Below are positions 1 to 9,500 of a stretch of DNA of 10,933 nt, one piece after another. The stretch comes from Pelagophyceae sp. CCMP2097 (Eukaryota; Sar; Pelagophyceae). Below the pieces are notes generated by a model. That model was not told the DNA's origin. It did not search any database and worked only from the letters and a program-made list of their open reading frames with translations. Position 1 is the first letter of the stretch. Each line of letters begins with the position of its first letter. The translations under genes were made by a program, and so were the position numbers. Where the stretch lies: NCBI GenBank assembly GCA_026770575.1, contig MU657172.1, positions 176,520-187,452 on the forward strand, read 5' to 3'.

Positions 1-22
1 CGCCAAATCAATTTTCTCGGCC

Positions 23-30
23 TATATAAG
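23..30 (+). promoter_or_regulatory. TATA-like box upstream of the PDZ gene
   Basis: The sequence TATATAAG lies about 180 bases before the chosen ATG at 211, in the same orientation. A transcription start about 25-35 bases downstream would leave a leader of roughly 150 bases. A similar ATATAAG occurs at 10047-10053. Assignment rests on motif and spacing only; the upstream context is cut by the window edge. Confidence 0.4.
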
Positions 31-133
31 ACGTGCCAAAGTTCACCCTCCGGCGCTGGAGGCGTCTCGGCGCCCCGCATACGACCCCAGCAACTTTACC
101 TCCAAAGACCTTCTCAAATTTCCGCGAGAAATT

Positions 134-181
134 CAGCAGTTTCATGCCCGAACCATCTTGTAGATGGCTTTGAAACTGCTG
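134..181 (+). promoter_or_regulatory. 5' leader hairpin with a 9-codon upstream ORF
   Basis: CAGCAGTTTCA (134-144) and TGAAACTGCTG (171-181) are a perfect 11-bp inverted repeat. Between them CCATCT (153-158) and AGATGG (162-167) form an inner 6-bp stem with a 3-base loop. The first ATG of the leader, at 144, lies at the end of the outer left arm and opens a 9-codon ORF ending at TGA 171-173, before the main ATG at 211. The structure could affect scanning of the PDZ mRNA; that role is inferred. Confidence 0.4.
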
Positions 182-210
182 TGCGACAGTGTGGCCATAC
201 AACATTGTAC

Positions 211-1709
211 ATGGCGGACGTCGGGGAGCTCAAGGAGGAAGAGCAGGCTGCACCACCGTCGGGCGCGCGGGGGACGGCGCCCGGGAGCGCGCCCGACACG
301 CCGGAGCCGCGGCCCGTGAAGAGTTTGGACTACGAAGAGTACGCGCAGACCGGCGGCGCCGCGACGTCGCAGCAGCCGGCCGGCGGTGCCGCGGGCGACG
401 AGCTCAAGGAGGAGGAGGAGGAGGAGGCCTCGGAGCCCGCGGCGCCGCCCGCGGCGCCGCAGGGCGAGCCGGGCGACAAGGTGGTCTTTTTCGAAGGCCG
501 CAGCCTCGGCCTCACAATCGCGCCAATCGGCGGCCAAATCGTCGTGCGGAAGTTCAAAGACGGTGCGCGAGCCTCGAACGTGCCGTCGGAAGCGTCGCTT
601 TCAGAGTGGCTGAAAAAGTGTTGCGTTCGGGGAGATGAATCGGCTCGACGGCCGTCGACAGGTTTCGACTTTGGCGGCGAGCTGGAGATCGGCGACGTTC
701 TCATCCGCGTCGAGCGCCGCACCGTGCTGGAATCCTGCGGCGGCGACCGCGTTGACAACTCGACGTTTCCGTTGCTTGTCAAGGTCCTGGTCGACAGCGA
801 GCGGCCGTAGCAACCCACGTCTTCTTCGAACAAATTCGAACTAAGGCAAGCGCGGAGAAGACACAAGAGGGAGGAGGGAGTGTCGAGCGGGAGCCCCCAC
901 CGGGACACTGTGTGTTCTCGTGGCCTTTTGCGCACGGGACTCTTTTCTCACCGCCTTGTGCGTCATTGCCGCGTCCCAGGCTCAAACTGACGTTTCTGTC
1001 TGCCGACGACGTCGCCGCGCGCGAGCTGGCCGCGGCGCCGCCGCCGGCTCCTGTCGCGACCGAGGCGCAGCAGGGCGCCGCGTCTCCCCAGGCGGGCTCG
1101 TCGAAAAAGGCCGCCTCGTCGTCGAAAAAGGCCTCGCGAACTGCCGCGCCACCGGCGGCGAGGCCACCGGCGGGCGCGGGCGCGCCGAACACGGCGCCGG
1201 CGCGGCCGGAGCCCGCAGCGCCGGCGCCGCGCAGAGTCGGCTGCCTCGGCCGGTGCTTCGTCTCGCTCCGCGAAAGATTGTTCACAGACAAGGGCGGTGA
1301 GGGCCCGCGCCGCCGCGTGTCGGCAAACCAGAACCGGGATCGACGGCGCGGATCAGATTCCTGAGAGGCGGCACCAGAGGCGAGCATCGCGCCGGCGCCG
1401 TCGACGGCGATCTCACGACGCATCCCGGCAACGGCGGCCCCCTCGCGCGAGTGCCCCCCCGCCTTCAGTCGCGCGCTCCTAGGCTGGGACCTCGCGGCGC
1501 AGCTCGACGACCGGCCCATCGAGGCGGAGGAGATTGTTGAAGTGGAGGGCGTCCACGGTGATGCGTGGGCGACTGCTTCCACCGCGCCGAGCGACACCTC
1601 CACCAAGCGCTTCGAAATGGGCCGCAACAAGCCCGTCCTTCTGCCGTGTCGTGGCCAATCGGCATGGCGGACCGCAAGGAGACGAGTCGGCTGGCTCGTG
1701 GGGGGTTGA
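211..1709 (+). CDS. PDZ-domain protein with acidic N-terminus and Ala/Pro-rich tail, four exons
   Basis: Proposed exons are 211-562, 662-806, 980-1296 and 1483-1709, giving about 346 residues. Residues 1-90 are acidic and low complexity, with two ELKEEE blocks near 6 and 64. A single PDZ-like domain spans about 91-171: GRSLGLTIAP (loop and first strands), VVRKFKDG, GELEIGDVLIRVE (the conserved L-x-x-GD region) and a last strand LKLTF that appears only after joining CC|G across 807-979. Residues 172-250 are Ala/Pro/Lys-rich, followed by VGCLGRCF, a possible lipidation or metal site, and an acidic segment. PDZ domains bind C-terminal peptides, so a scaffold role is likely, but no partner is visible. 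Intron 563-661 is 99 bases and frame-neutral; keeping it would put 33 residues inside the PDZ core. Intron 1297-1482 removes a TGA at 1362; a CACCAG acceptor at 1377 also keeps frame but lacks the AG|G rule seen elsewhere. The tail after about residue 300 is the least certain part. ATG 211 is preferred over an in-frame GTG at 181. Confidence 0.72.
563..661 (+). other. Frame-neutral 99-bp intron inside the PDZ coding region
   Basis: The donor GTGCGC follows the first base of a Gly codon and the acceptor GACAG|G restores the same phase. The segment has no stop, so an ORF finder reads through it. Removal joins KFKDG to FDFGGELEIGD, which fits a PDZ domain without a large insertion. Donor and acceptor match the pattern of the minus-strand gene. 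Confidence 0.6.
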
Positions 1710-2509
1710 GGGCAGGCTTTCGACGTTGGCCGCAGAGCGAGGCCCCCGGCTGCCTTTTTTGAGCGCACCCTAGGCGAAGATCACAGTTGCCTAACGCGCC
1801 GCCGAGCCCCAGGGCGCTGGGCGAGCCGCCGCGCCCGACGGAGCGCCCCTGTGTCCCAGGCACGAGCTGCCGCCCGCCCGCAGCTTTACACGCAAATGCA
1901 GACTCTAAAGCAGCTTGAAAGCAGCTTGAAAACCCTTGGGGCCACCGACGCCCGCCGGTGCGCCCCCGCCCGTCCTCGTGGCGGTGATAGACACGCAACA
2001 CTCTTAAACATGAGGAAACAACAATATAGAACACAGTGGGCGGCGCGCCTCGGCGGCGGGTTTCTGACGGCGGGACCGTCAGTTCACGCCACCGCTGAAT
2101 AGCGACGCCGAAGTCCGGGGCCGTGACGGCGGGCCTCGGCGTCGAGTGCGTACAGGGATCCCCCCCTCCCGAGACCGCGCCCGAGGCGTGGTGCAACCCT
2201 GAAAAAGGCGCGGCGCAAGACGCAAAAGTTTAGTAGCGTTGTCGCGTCCGCGGCGCTCAGGGGGCGGCCCCTGCCAAGACGGGGCCTTTGGAGCCTTCGG
2301 GTTTCGGCCGGCCGGCGCCAGCCGTCAGTTCGGCCGACGAGAAGCGCGCCGGCCGGCGCGCGCGTCTTGAGACGGCGCCAACGGCCGGCTCGTGGTCCGT
2401 CTGCGGGCACGCGAGGGTATCTTTTTGTGTGTTTTTCTCTGTTGCGCTGCCGCTGGGGGTGGCTGCGCTTCCGCGGAGCACTGCTCACTCCGGCGGCCGC
2501 GGTGCGCGC
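1710..2509. other. Convergent intergenic spacer (3' ends of two genes)
   Basis: This 800-base stretch separates the PDZ stop (1709) from the TAA of the betaine-lipid synthase (2510-2512 on the opposite strand). I see no domain-bearing ORF. Open frames on both strands are Arg/Gly/Ala-rich, as expected from GC-rich shadow frames. A plus-strand segment at 1860-2099 follows a CCCAG|G and reads LYTQMQTLKQLESS, so an extra 3' exon of the PDZ gene is possible but unsupported. An 11-base tandem duplication, GCAGCTTGAAA, lies at 1910-1931. Confidence 0.5.
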
Positions 2510-3552
2510 TTAGGCCTTGCGGCCGACGAACGTGTAGCGTGTCGGGTACCAGGGCGTGTACGGGCACCGCGACCGCGCCTCTGCGTAAAACGTCGGTGTG
2601 ACGGCCTACAAAGAGGCGATCCAATCTCGAACTTTGAAAAAGAGACGATCCAATCCCTGGAACTCTTGGCTTCGCACCTTGGCCAGCGCGTCGACCTGCG
2701 CGCGCTGGAAGTAGACGCCGTCGAGCGCGAACCACTTCTTGTACACCGTCTCCAGCGCGGACCCGGACTGGTCGAAGCGCTCGGTAAAGTCGACGACGGC
2801 TAAGTAGCCGCCCGGCGCGACGAGGCCGACCAAGGCGTCGAGCGCCTGCTTCCATTTCGGGATCATCGTCAGGCAGAACGAGCACGTGACCACGTCTGCG
2901 CCGCCGACCAGACCCGCTGGCAGTTGGTTGGGCTTCGTCACGTCGCCGCACACCAAGTCGACGCACGAACTGAGCCCAAGGCGGTCCACGCGCTGCGAAG
3001 CCACCGCCAGCAGCTCAGGCGAGAGGTCGAGGAGCGCGACGCGCTTGCCCGACGATTGGCAGACGGCTAAGAGGTGCTGCGAGATGAACTCGAGGTCGCG
3101 GGCCGTGCCGCAACCCACCTGGAAAACGCGGGAATGACGTGGGGATGATAAAATAAGAAGAATCCGATTCCACCGAGAAATTGCCACCGAAAAAAAGTTC
3201 GAGACGTGCGCACTGCCACGCACGCAGACGAGCGCGTATTTGTTCTTCGTCTTGGCGAGCAGCGCCCAGGGCACGGCGTACTTCAACAGCACGTCGCGGC
3301 CCGGCAAGAGCACCTGCGGCGACAGGGGTGAGATTGACGCGGCACGTGTCGTGGACGAGCAGAGAGGAGCCGCGTCAATCCCACGCCCCAAAGTGGGGCA
3401 AAGTGGGGCCAAGACGAGGCACAGACGGCCGCAGAAAACGGCCGCAGAAGACTGACCTCGCGGAAACCGTCGTACCGCGATGCCTGGTTGGCGTAGAAGG
3501 CGGCGACGTCCTTGTCCTTGCGTAGAGCGTGGGCCCCCATGGCCACGCACAC
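2510..3552 (-). CDS. BtaB-like SAM-dependent N-methyltransferase module of betaine-lipid synthase
   Basis: Exons 3552-3457, 3313-3224, 3118-2678 and 2605-2510 encode about 240 residues, close to stand-alone BtaB length. The start DVAAFYANQASRYDGFRE, then LLPGRDVLL after intron 16, is typical of BTA1. The SAM site is VCVGCGTARDLEFI (motif I, completed across intron 17), with an acidic LLDLSPELL (motif II), CGDVT, and CSFCLTMIPKW followed by APGGYLAVVDFT. The C-terminus YTPWYPTRYTFVGRKA appears only after a 72-bp intron (2606-2677); without splicing the frame stops at 2606. Motif I reads GCGTA rather than a GGGTG-like form. The module would methylate diacylglycerylhomoserine three times to DGTS. 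An ATG at 3540 could start a separate gene, but a TAG|G acceptor at 3553 sits four codons before it in phase with the BtaA exon 15, so fusion is preferred. Confidence 0.93.
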
Positions 3553-6500
3553 CTACTCAAATTCTCTTTGGAGTGCGTGCTGATCGAATCTTGTGCGACA
3601 CGGTTTTTCTTGCGCTCAACGTCGCTTCTCAACCGCGGTCGGACCGGAGAGCGCCCGTCCCTGCGGGCAAATCTGGCCGACTTTGGGTTTGGAGAGGGCC
3701 CAGTCGGACCAGAGACGTCGGCAAGGGGGTCTTATCATTCGGACTCGATAGGAGACTTTGGGTTTGGAGAATCGAGGTCCATTCTCGGCCTTTTCGAGAG
3801 CCCTCGTCGGCCCGCATGGTCCCTCTCTTCTCGGCCCCGGTGCAACGTCCCTCGAGCCTCTCTCGACAAGGCCGGACTGTGGCGAGACTGGATGTGCCTT
3901 GGGGAGCCGGGAGAGGACCGCCCAAAGGCAAGGGACCGTCCGCCTTAGCATGTCTGGCTCTGTCGGACGGCCGCCAACGGCCGCCTTTGGGCCTCAACGC
4001 CCTCTCCTCAGTCGAGGGACAGTCGAGTCGTCTCCGGTCTTTGGGCATCTCGACTTGACGGTCCGACCTCTCGACTCAGTCGTCGCAGCGATTCCGAAGA
4101 TGGACTCTGCAACGCGCGCGGAGGTCGTCGACCACCGAGTTGGAAAATGCCGCACCCGACCCGAGGGGTTCGAGCGAGTCCGCGTCAAAGTCCGCCGGGA
4201 TGGCGTCGCAGACCCACTGCGAGAGGTACCTATTTAGCGGCCTTCACGCGGCGCTCGGCGTGGTTATTCAAGGCGCGTTTCTTCAAGGCTCACCAGCCGA
4301 CGCGGTCGTCGATGGGCAGCTCTCTAGGCCGGAGGTGGGCGAGCGTCGGCGAGTGCACGGTGAAGAGGTCGTATTGCGACTTTTGGAGCGAGGGGCCTGG
4401 GGCGTACGACCGCCAGAAGATGCGGTGCTTGGCCTTGCGGTCCACGCGGCGCACGAGCTGCGAGATGAGCTCGGCGACGAGCTGCGGCGGCATCCAGTCC
4501 ATCGAGTCGAGCAGCGAGACGAAGGTGAAGCCGTCAGTGCCCTCTGGGATCCGCGCGTCGCCCCACGACCCGTGCCTATTCACCCTAAGTCGGCGCCATG
4601 CGGTCACCACGCCAACACTGACCACAGCGTGACCTTTGCCTTGATCGCCGCGGGCGTGGGGAGATCAGTGAGGAGCTGCTGGTAAAAGTGCGGCGACATG
4701 TAACGGGGGCACTTTGGGAACCTAGACTTGCAAGCTCCACGAATGGGCTCAACTGGCTGGGGCAGAAATGGAATCTCCCAGATAATCCGACTTGGCCCGC
4801 CCACGGTGCCGACTTCAGCGAGCCGCATCGTCCAAACGCCGCCTTGGAACTCGTCGTCCGAGAAAAGCGCAGTGCCTTGGGGCAAGGAGGAATGGAAGGG
4901 CGCCTCTCTCTTGATTTTTTCAAAACGAGTTTTTCCGCTGTGCCTCATCGCGCGCTCGCTAGGAGCGCGCTCAGATCACTCGCCCCAGCACTCAATCACG
5001 TTTGCCTCGACGACGAGCCTCGCCAATTCGAGTCCATTTCTCCAGCCCCATCCCTATCCCATTTCTGATTCAAATCGGGCACGATTCAAATCGGGCACGA
5101 GGACTTGCCAAGGGAAATCATACGGAACCGCCACCTCGAACGCGGCAAACTCGAGGATTGCATTCCCATTTTCCAACATGCCGCGCGGCGCTCGCACGCG
5201 TCGAACGTGCCCGTGCAGTAGCCGTGGTAAAAGTAGTTGTCCGCGGACCACATGCGCCGTTTGACTATCTCCTCGAGACGGTCGCTGAAGAGCATCGGCC
5301 GGCGCTCGACCAAGGCGAGCTGCTCGGGCGGGATGCCCCCGAGAGGCGCGGCCCACGTCCAGACCTGCGTCGCGTTTTCAAGTGTTCCCCTCATGGACCT
5401 GAAGAGCCTCTTGCCTTATATGCTCGCACTCCCTCTCGAGCCGCCGCGAGCGCCCCCCAGGAGCCCATCATCCCCAGGAGCCCATACGAGTTGAGGCCGC
5501 CCGAACCCACACGAGCCCAAGAGATGCGCCAGTCCAAAGCCGTCGAAAGACCGTCGGGGGCGCCTCGGACCGTCTCCGGGCCACGGAGAGGACCCGGAGA
5601 GGACCGCACCTCGTTGGACTGCGGGGGGCGCGGGAGACGGTCTACTGACCCTGCCCGGAGAGCAAGCGCAACTCTTGAGGCCTCCTCGAGACCATCGAGG
5701 GGCCGCATCAGACCGCTCCCCGTCGACCGAAAATCAGCCCTCGTCGGAATGGAGAGCCGAGCGCACCCGCTCCAACTTGATGGGATTCCCGGTCTGGGAC
5801 GGAGCAACCTTGCGGGCAAGCCGAGTGGCGCTTTCTTTCGTTTCCACGTTGGCCTCTCGTGCATCGCCGGGCGCGGCTCCGCGCGCGCGGCTGGCAGACG
5901 AGCTTCATCGCCGGCTGGAGCACTTTTTGGAAGATGGCGTGCGCCGCGGCCTCGGCGTCCAGGTTGCGCTGCAGAGCGCCCGCGATGCCTAGAGTGGCGG
6001 TGGGGAAGGCGGTCCTCACGGGACAGCCGAGACTTTCAGGGACGACCGAAAGGGCCGTTCGGGGGCGTCGAGGGGCCGTTGAGGATCAAATAGGACCGTC
6101 TTCGGGTCCGTTGAGGATCAAATAGGACCGTCTTCGGGTCCGTTGAGGATCAACTAGGACCGTCTTCGGGTCCGTTGAGGATCAAATAGGACCGTCGAGG
6201 GTCCGATGACCCAACAGGGTCCGTTGAGCAACGAGCAGGTCCGTCTTCGGGTCATCCCTCGAGGGGCCGTGCAGGGTCCATCGAGAACCGATGTAATCTG
6301 TCAGAGGACTTGGACGTCCGACTCAGGTCCGTCTTCGGGTCCGCCGAGGGACCGTAGAGGTCCCAGTCAGAACCAATTCGGTCTATCGAGGGTCCGTCGA
6401 GGTCCGGCTCATGTCCGCCTTGGGGATGTCCGCCTCGATATCCACGTCCGCAGAGTCGGTGCGTCCAAGGTGCGTCCAAGTCGGACTCAGGTCCCTGTCT

Positions 6501-9500
6501 CGGGTCCACAGAGGGACCGTCGAGGGAACCGAAGAGGACCCTCCCAAAGGCCGAAAAAAAGGTCCCTCCGAGTGGAAGCGCAGACAGAGTCGGTCCGCAG
6601 GGTCAGTCTCCCTCGGACTCGACTCGTTTCAGAAGGAGGGACCGCATCAGACCGAATTGGTCCTTCTGTCCTCGGCCCCGCCTTCTCGCGGCTCGCGATT
6701 GGCTTCTCCCCTCGAGTGTCTCTCTTGCCTCAACGACGCCGCCTCTCGTCAATCCCTTGTCGGATTCGCCTTTGCTGACGCGGGGCGCGCCGAGCGGCCG
6801 CGCGATGAAGACGGACAAGATGTATGCCATGAGTCCAGAGGTGCCCGCGAACATCCAGTTCTCGCGGAAGAGCGACGCCTTGGTCGCGTCCCAGTACTCG
6901 CGCGAGGCGTCGCGGTCCAGCGCCGCGCGGAGCGACGACGCGTAGCGCCTAGCCGCGCGTTTCAAAACGGTCAAAATTTTCAAAAGTTTCAAAAGTTTCA
7001 ACAAAATAAAAAAAATAAAAAAGGTTCAAAAGTTTTGCATTTGTCGAACTTAGTCGAAATCGTACCTTTCGAAGACGCGCGGGTCGGACCGCCCCCAGAG
7101 CGCGAAGAACTCGCTGTGCGGCATCTGTGTCGCGATGCAGGCCAGCTTGAGGTCGAGGACGGCCAGCTGCGCCTCGTTCAAGTCCTATGATTGAGGCATT
7201 TCGATGGGATTTGATGGGATTCTTGAGGCCTTTCGATGGGATTTGACGGCATTTCAAGGTCGTACCGCTGCGACGATATGCTTTGGCTTTTCGAGCAGAT
7301 AGTCGAGCACGTTGCAGCCGGCGCTCGAAATCGTCAAAACCACGTCCTCGCAGCCGAGCTTCAAAGCCTCGCGCTCCACGCGCGGGTCCTCCCACGAAAT
7401 GTTGTAGATGACCTACAATGCAGGCCGGTTCTTGACATCGAGCAAGTGTCGCAACCGCAAAGAGCGCACCTTGCGCTCGGAGATAGCCAGGGCGATGAAG
7501 CCCACGGTGTACGTGTCGACAAAAATGGCAATCGACTGGAAGGTGAAGTAGAGCCACGCCGCCACGAGGAGCGCTGCGCCGGCCTGCGAAGAAGCGTGCC
7601 AAGGCCGACGCTCCTCGAGCCCCGACTCGTCTCCGGGCTTGCGCCGGATCCACCGGCTTGCGCCGGATCCGCACCGTGGCGTTGGTCCAGTCGCGCTTGC
7701 GGTAGCCGGCCATGGTCGCGTGCAGCATCGTCGCAATCTGGCAGAGGACCATGGTGCCCAGCAAAATGAGCTTCTGGTTCAGCGTCAGCTGAGCCTCTTG
7801 GCTCTTCTTCGTCTTGGCGGCGTCCGACCTAGGAGATTCAAAAGGAAAAGTTTGAGAAGTTTCATAAGGGCAAGTTTGAGAAGAAGGCGTTAAGGCCCTG
7901 TAAAAGTGGCCCTGTAAAAGCGGCCCCGTAAAAGTGGCACGTTTCCATCAAGGCGCCGCGTCGAGCCGGCCCTCCTGCGGGCCCGCGTGGTGCGCGTTCT
8001 CCGTGGCGCCGCGCCTAAAAGCAAGGTCCCGCGGGGGCCTTTCGGGACACCATCTCGCATCGTGACTTTGGAAAGAGAAGACTCAGAGCCATGTTTCAAC
8101 CAAGGCTCTGCGAGCCGCCGCAGGGTCGCCCGGGCTCCGGTCGAGCCCGCCCCCGACTGCTCCCCTGGGCTCCGGTCGAGCCCGCCCCCGAGCTCTTTTT
8201 TCGTCTCCGGCCCGGAACAGGCGCCCGGAGGTTTTGGATCAGGGACGGGGCCCGTCGACGGAATGTCGAGGGGACCGCGGACCGCGCGTGGGACCGTCTG
8301 TCTCGGCTTGGTCAGGGACCGCCGTTCTCAGAGCCGGCGTCCGGCGACGGGGGCGCGGGAGGACCGTCGAAGAGGGGACCCTCTCCGCTTCCCGAGAGGG
8401 CCGTCTCCGGCCCTCGAGGGAGCGCCAACGGCATTGCAACTCGGTCTGGCATCCGGTGCGCCTCCAAGGCCGGAGCAGCCCTGGAGCGGCGGCGGTGCCA
8501 GGCTTGCGGCTCTCGTGAACCCGGACCCGCTCTTGCCGCCGAAACGACGGGAACGCACCACCATCCGCCGAACCACCACAGATGCTGCCGCAGCACGACG
8601 AGCCCCATGGCGAAGGCGAGCGTCGAGTGGTGCAGAGCGACAAACGTCGCCGCCGTGTGGTACACGATTCGGAGGAGGAAGTAGAGCACCTACGGGGGTG
8701 TGGGGTTTTGCGGGGCGGCATTTTCGTTGTGTGACGGCCGAAAGTCGCCGGATGCCGGCCGCGATGCAAGGGAGCACGGCCTTTGGTACGCCCCTCTATG
8801 CTCCAGCGCAGGGGAGGTGTGAAAACGCACTGCAAAAGGCCACTTGAGCGACATGCCAGAGTACCCGAGCCTCGTCGCGGCGAGCACGACCGTCGGCAGC
8901 TCCTCGACGAGACCGGCGACGAAGAACGGCGACTGGCCGCGCGCCAGCAGGAGGACGAGCGAAAACGCGTAGAAGAGATGGTGCGTCCCTAAAGCAGCCG
9001 CGCGAAACACGTCGCGCCCCGAGCAGATTCGTTCAAGCGTCGGCCGACCAAAGAGGGGCCCCTGCCTCTTCCTCGAGGGCCCAAGGCGTCTTCCAGGTGC
9101 CTCTCGACGCATCCAGCGGAAATCGCAGGGCCTCCCCAAGGGGCCTCTTCAAGAGGCCTCTTCAAGGGGCCCAGAGCCTCCTCTCGGGGCCTCTCGGGGC
9201 CATCTCGCGTCCTTGCGCGTCCTCCGCAGTCCGTGCAAGGCAAGTACGAGCGAGGTCCAAAAGGAAAGTCCAAAGCACACCATCGACGCACATCCGGCTT
9301 GCCAATCCAGGAGCTCGGCGTACTCGACCTATTCCAAGCGCGCGACGGTGGTCGCAGGGACCCCTTTGACGCGTCGCTTGGCAAGGACGCACTTGAGCGG
9401 TGCCGAGGTCTGCGAGGCAGTAGGCGATGAAGAAGTGGCAGAGCGCGCGGTCCGTTGGCGTCTCCTCGCGCGCGAACTCGGACTCGAGGCCGTGCGCAAG

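Noticed and set aside
1362..1364. In-frame TGA as a recoded stop or selenocysteine
   Set aside because: It lies in an intron with GTGAGG donor and CTAG|G acceptor; splicing removes it, and no recoding structure was evident.
779..1768. 329-codon minus-strand ORF
   Set aside because: Antisense to the PDZ exons; composition is Arg/Ala/Ser/Gly-rich with no domain, while the plus strand gives a PDZ fold after splicing.
1465..2196. 243-codon minus-strand ORF over the convergent spacer
   Set aside because: Low-complexity, overlaps PDZ exon 4 antisense, and shows no recognisable motif.
2606..2677. Read-through end of the BtaB frame at the TAG at 2606
   Set aside because: It gives a tail unlike the family; removing the 72-bp intron yields the expected YTPWYPTRYTFVGRKA ending.
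5002..6093. 363-codon plus-strand ORF
   Set aside because: Runs antisense across BtaA exons 11 and 12 and repeat-rich intron 11; Pro/Arg-rich with no domain pattern.
2510..7828. Bacterial btaA-btaB operon on a contaminating contig
   Set aside because: The conserved motifs are split by many introns with consistent splice sites, so the locus is eukaryotic.
7987..8847. 286-codon plus-strand ORF
   Set aside because: Antisense to TLC exon 5 and intron 5; contains the duplicated hairpin element and no family signature.
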